A stretch of 33,224 nucleotides of DNA from an uncultured bacterium (GTDB taxonomy: Bacteria > Bacteroidota > Bacteroidia > Bacteroidales > JACABE01). This document shows, piece by piece, positions 32,764 to 33,224 of the stretch. The notes beneath the pieces were generated by a model that searched no databases, was not told the origin of the DNA, and saw only the letters and a list, made by a program, of their open reading frames with translations. The DNA lies in assembly GCA_903911455.1 (NCBI GenBank), contig CAIWDQ010000657.1, forward strand, positions 1 through 33,224, written 5' to 3'. The position numbers were made by a program, and so were the translations under genes. Position 1 is the first letter of the stretch, and the number at the start of each line of letters is the position of its first letter.

Positions 32764-33224
32764 TCTCTTTAAAATTATTATTTCAAAAAATAAATCTAAA
32801 TTTGGGAATATTTTAATCTGTTGTATTTTAGTCTTATAAAATTATTTACCTACTCGGAATACGAATTTTCAATTTGAAATCTCTTCAAAAAAAGCTTCAT
32901 AACGTTCTGATATAATACCAAGTAGTCGAGAGGAAGTATACATGAGCCGAAAGGAAGTATACATGAGCCGAAAGGAAGTGTACATAAGCCGAGAGGAAGT
33001 ATACTTGAGCCGTGAGTAAATACACTTGAGCCGTGAGTAAGTACACATAAGCTGCGAGTAAATACACTTGAGGCGTGAGTAAGTCCAAAAAAGCTCTTAG
33101 AAAGTACACATAAGCTGATAGTAAGTGCAAAGTTGTCGATTTGATAAATAAAGCACCTATTTTAAAAGGCAAAAATATTATGTATTTCTTAAAATTAGTT
33201 GTTAACTCAAATAAATATGCTTAA
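32764..33224. other. Gene-free region with a 21-bp tandem array
   Basis: After the terminator the sequence is AT-rich without a supported gene. The array at 32925-33131 fills its middle. The minus-strand ORF of 91 aa over the array is a by-product of the 21-bp period (seven-residue repeats such as LLTAQVY) and is not annotated. Confidence 0.6.
32925..33131. repeat. Tandem array of a 21-bp unit, ten copies without indels
   Basis: The anchor AG(g/t)(a)A recurs at 32931, 32952, 32973, 32994, 33015, 33036, 33057, 33078, 33099 and 33120, always 21 bp apart. Early units read AGCCGAAAGGAAGTATACATG; later units change to AGCCGTGAGTAAATACACTTG. Substitutions accumulate from left to right while the spacing stays fixed. 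There are no unique spacers. Confidence 0.92.

Noticed and set aside
32897-33172. 91-aa minus-strand ORF with heptapeptide repeats
   Set aside because: It exists only because a 21-bp repeat without stop codons is read in frame. It has no promoter, and the repeat diverges without keeping codon patterns.

Overview
The window reads as chromosomal DNA of a Bacteroidota member, probably class Bacteroidia. It is AT-rich. Several promoters fit the Bacteroidota -7 consensus TAnnTTTG, and Shine-Dalgarno sequences are weak or absent. One large secreted protein ends in a gliding-motility/type IX secretion type B sorting domain. Other marker families are an Omp28-type lipoprotein and a DUF6132 protein. 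No rRNA, CRISPR array, transposase or integrase was found.

Region 1 (1-4856): a tight minus-strand operon of three exported proteins (474 aa, 691 aa, 149 aa). The first two are paralogues sharing a transglutaminase-like Cys-His-Glu triad with identical spacing (C-26-H-16-E). The second also carries an RHS repeat-associated core and a variable-looking tail. The operon lies beside a 64-nt 3' fragment of a tRNA-Leu(TAA), phased A-tracts and a strong terminator. I read this as the right-hand scar of an integrated element whose cargo is the operon.

Region 2 (4857-10665): a choice-of-anchor L / T9SS-secreted adhesin-like protein (minus), a divergent M20 metallopeptidase and a small outer-membrane beta-barrel protein. 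These are followed by 1.1 kb of non-coding DNA holding a REP-like element, a terminator and a 41/42-bp tandem array that starts with a perfect 22-bp hairpin.

Region 3 (10666-18722): the classic pair of a giant alpha-2-macroglobulin (thioester GCIEQ intact) and penicillin-binding protein 1C. The genes overlap by 31 bp, and a 14-bp GC-rich inverted repeat sits just inside pbpC.

Region 4 (18723-22755): a four-gene cassette (DUF6132, DUF2892, DUF302, class I methyltransferase) behind a good Bacteroidota promoter, then an unrecognised 334-aa gene on the minus strand. Next come 1.2 kb without genes that hold a 41-bp tandem array and an orphan terminator.

Region 5 (22756-31744): a plus-strand surface-glycan operon: methyltransferase, left-handed beta-helix acyltransferase, glycosyltransferase, flippase, NAD-dependent epimerase, second glycosyltransferase, AsnB-type amidotransferase and a zinc-ribbon-like methyltransferase. 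Polymerase, chain-length regulator and initiating sugar-phosphate transferase are missing from the window.

Region 6 (31745-33224): an Omp28-related lipoprotein, its terminator, and a 21-bp tandem array of ten units without indels.

The most unusual material is the transglutaminase/RHS operon beside the tRNA scar, and the three non-coding tandem arrays, whose periods (21, 41, 41/42) are close to whole numbers of DNA helical turns.
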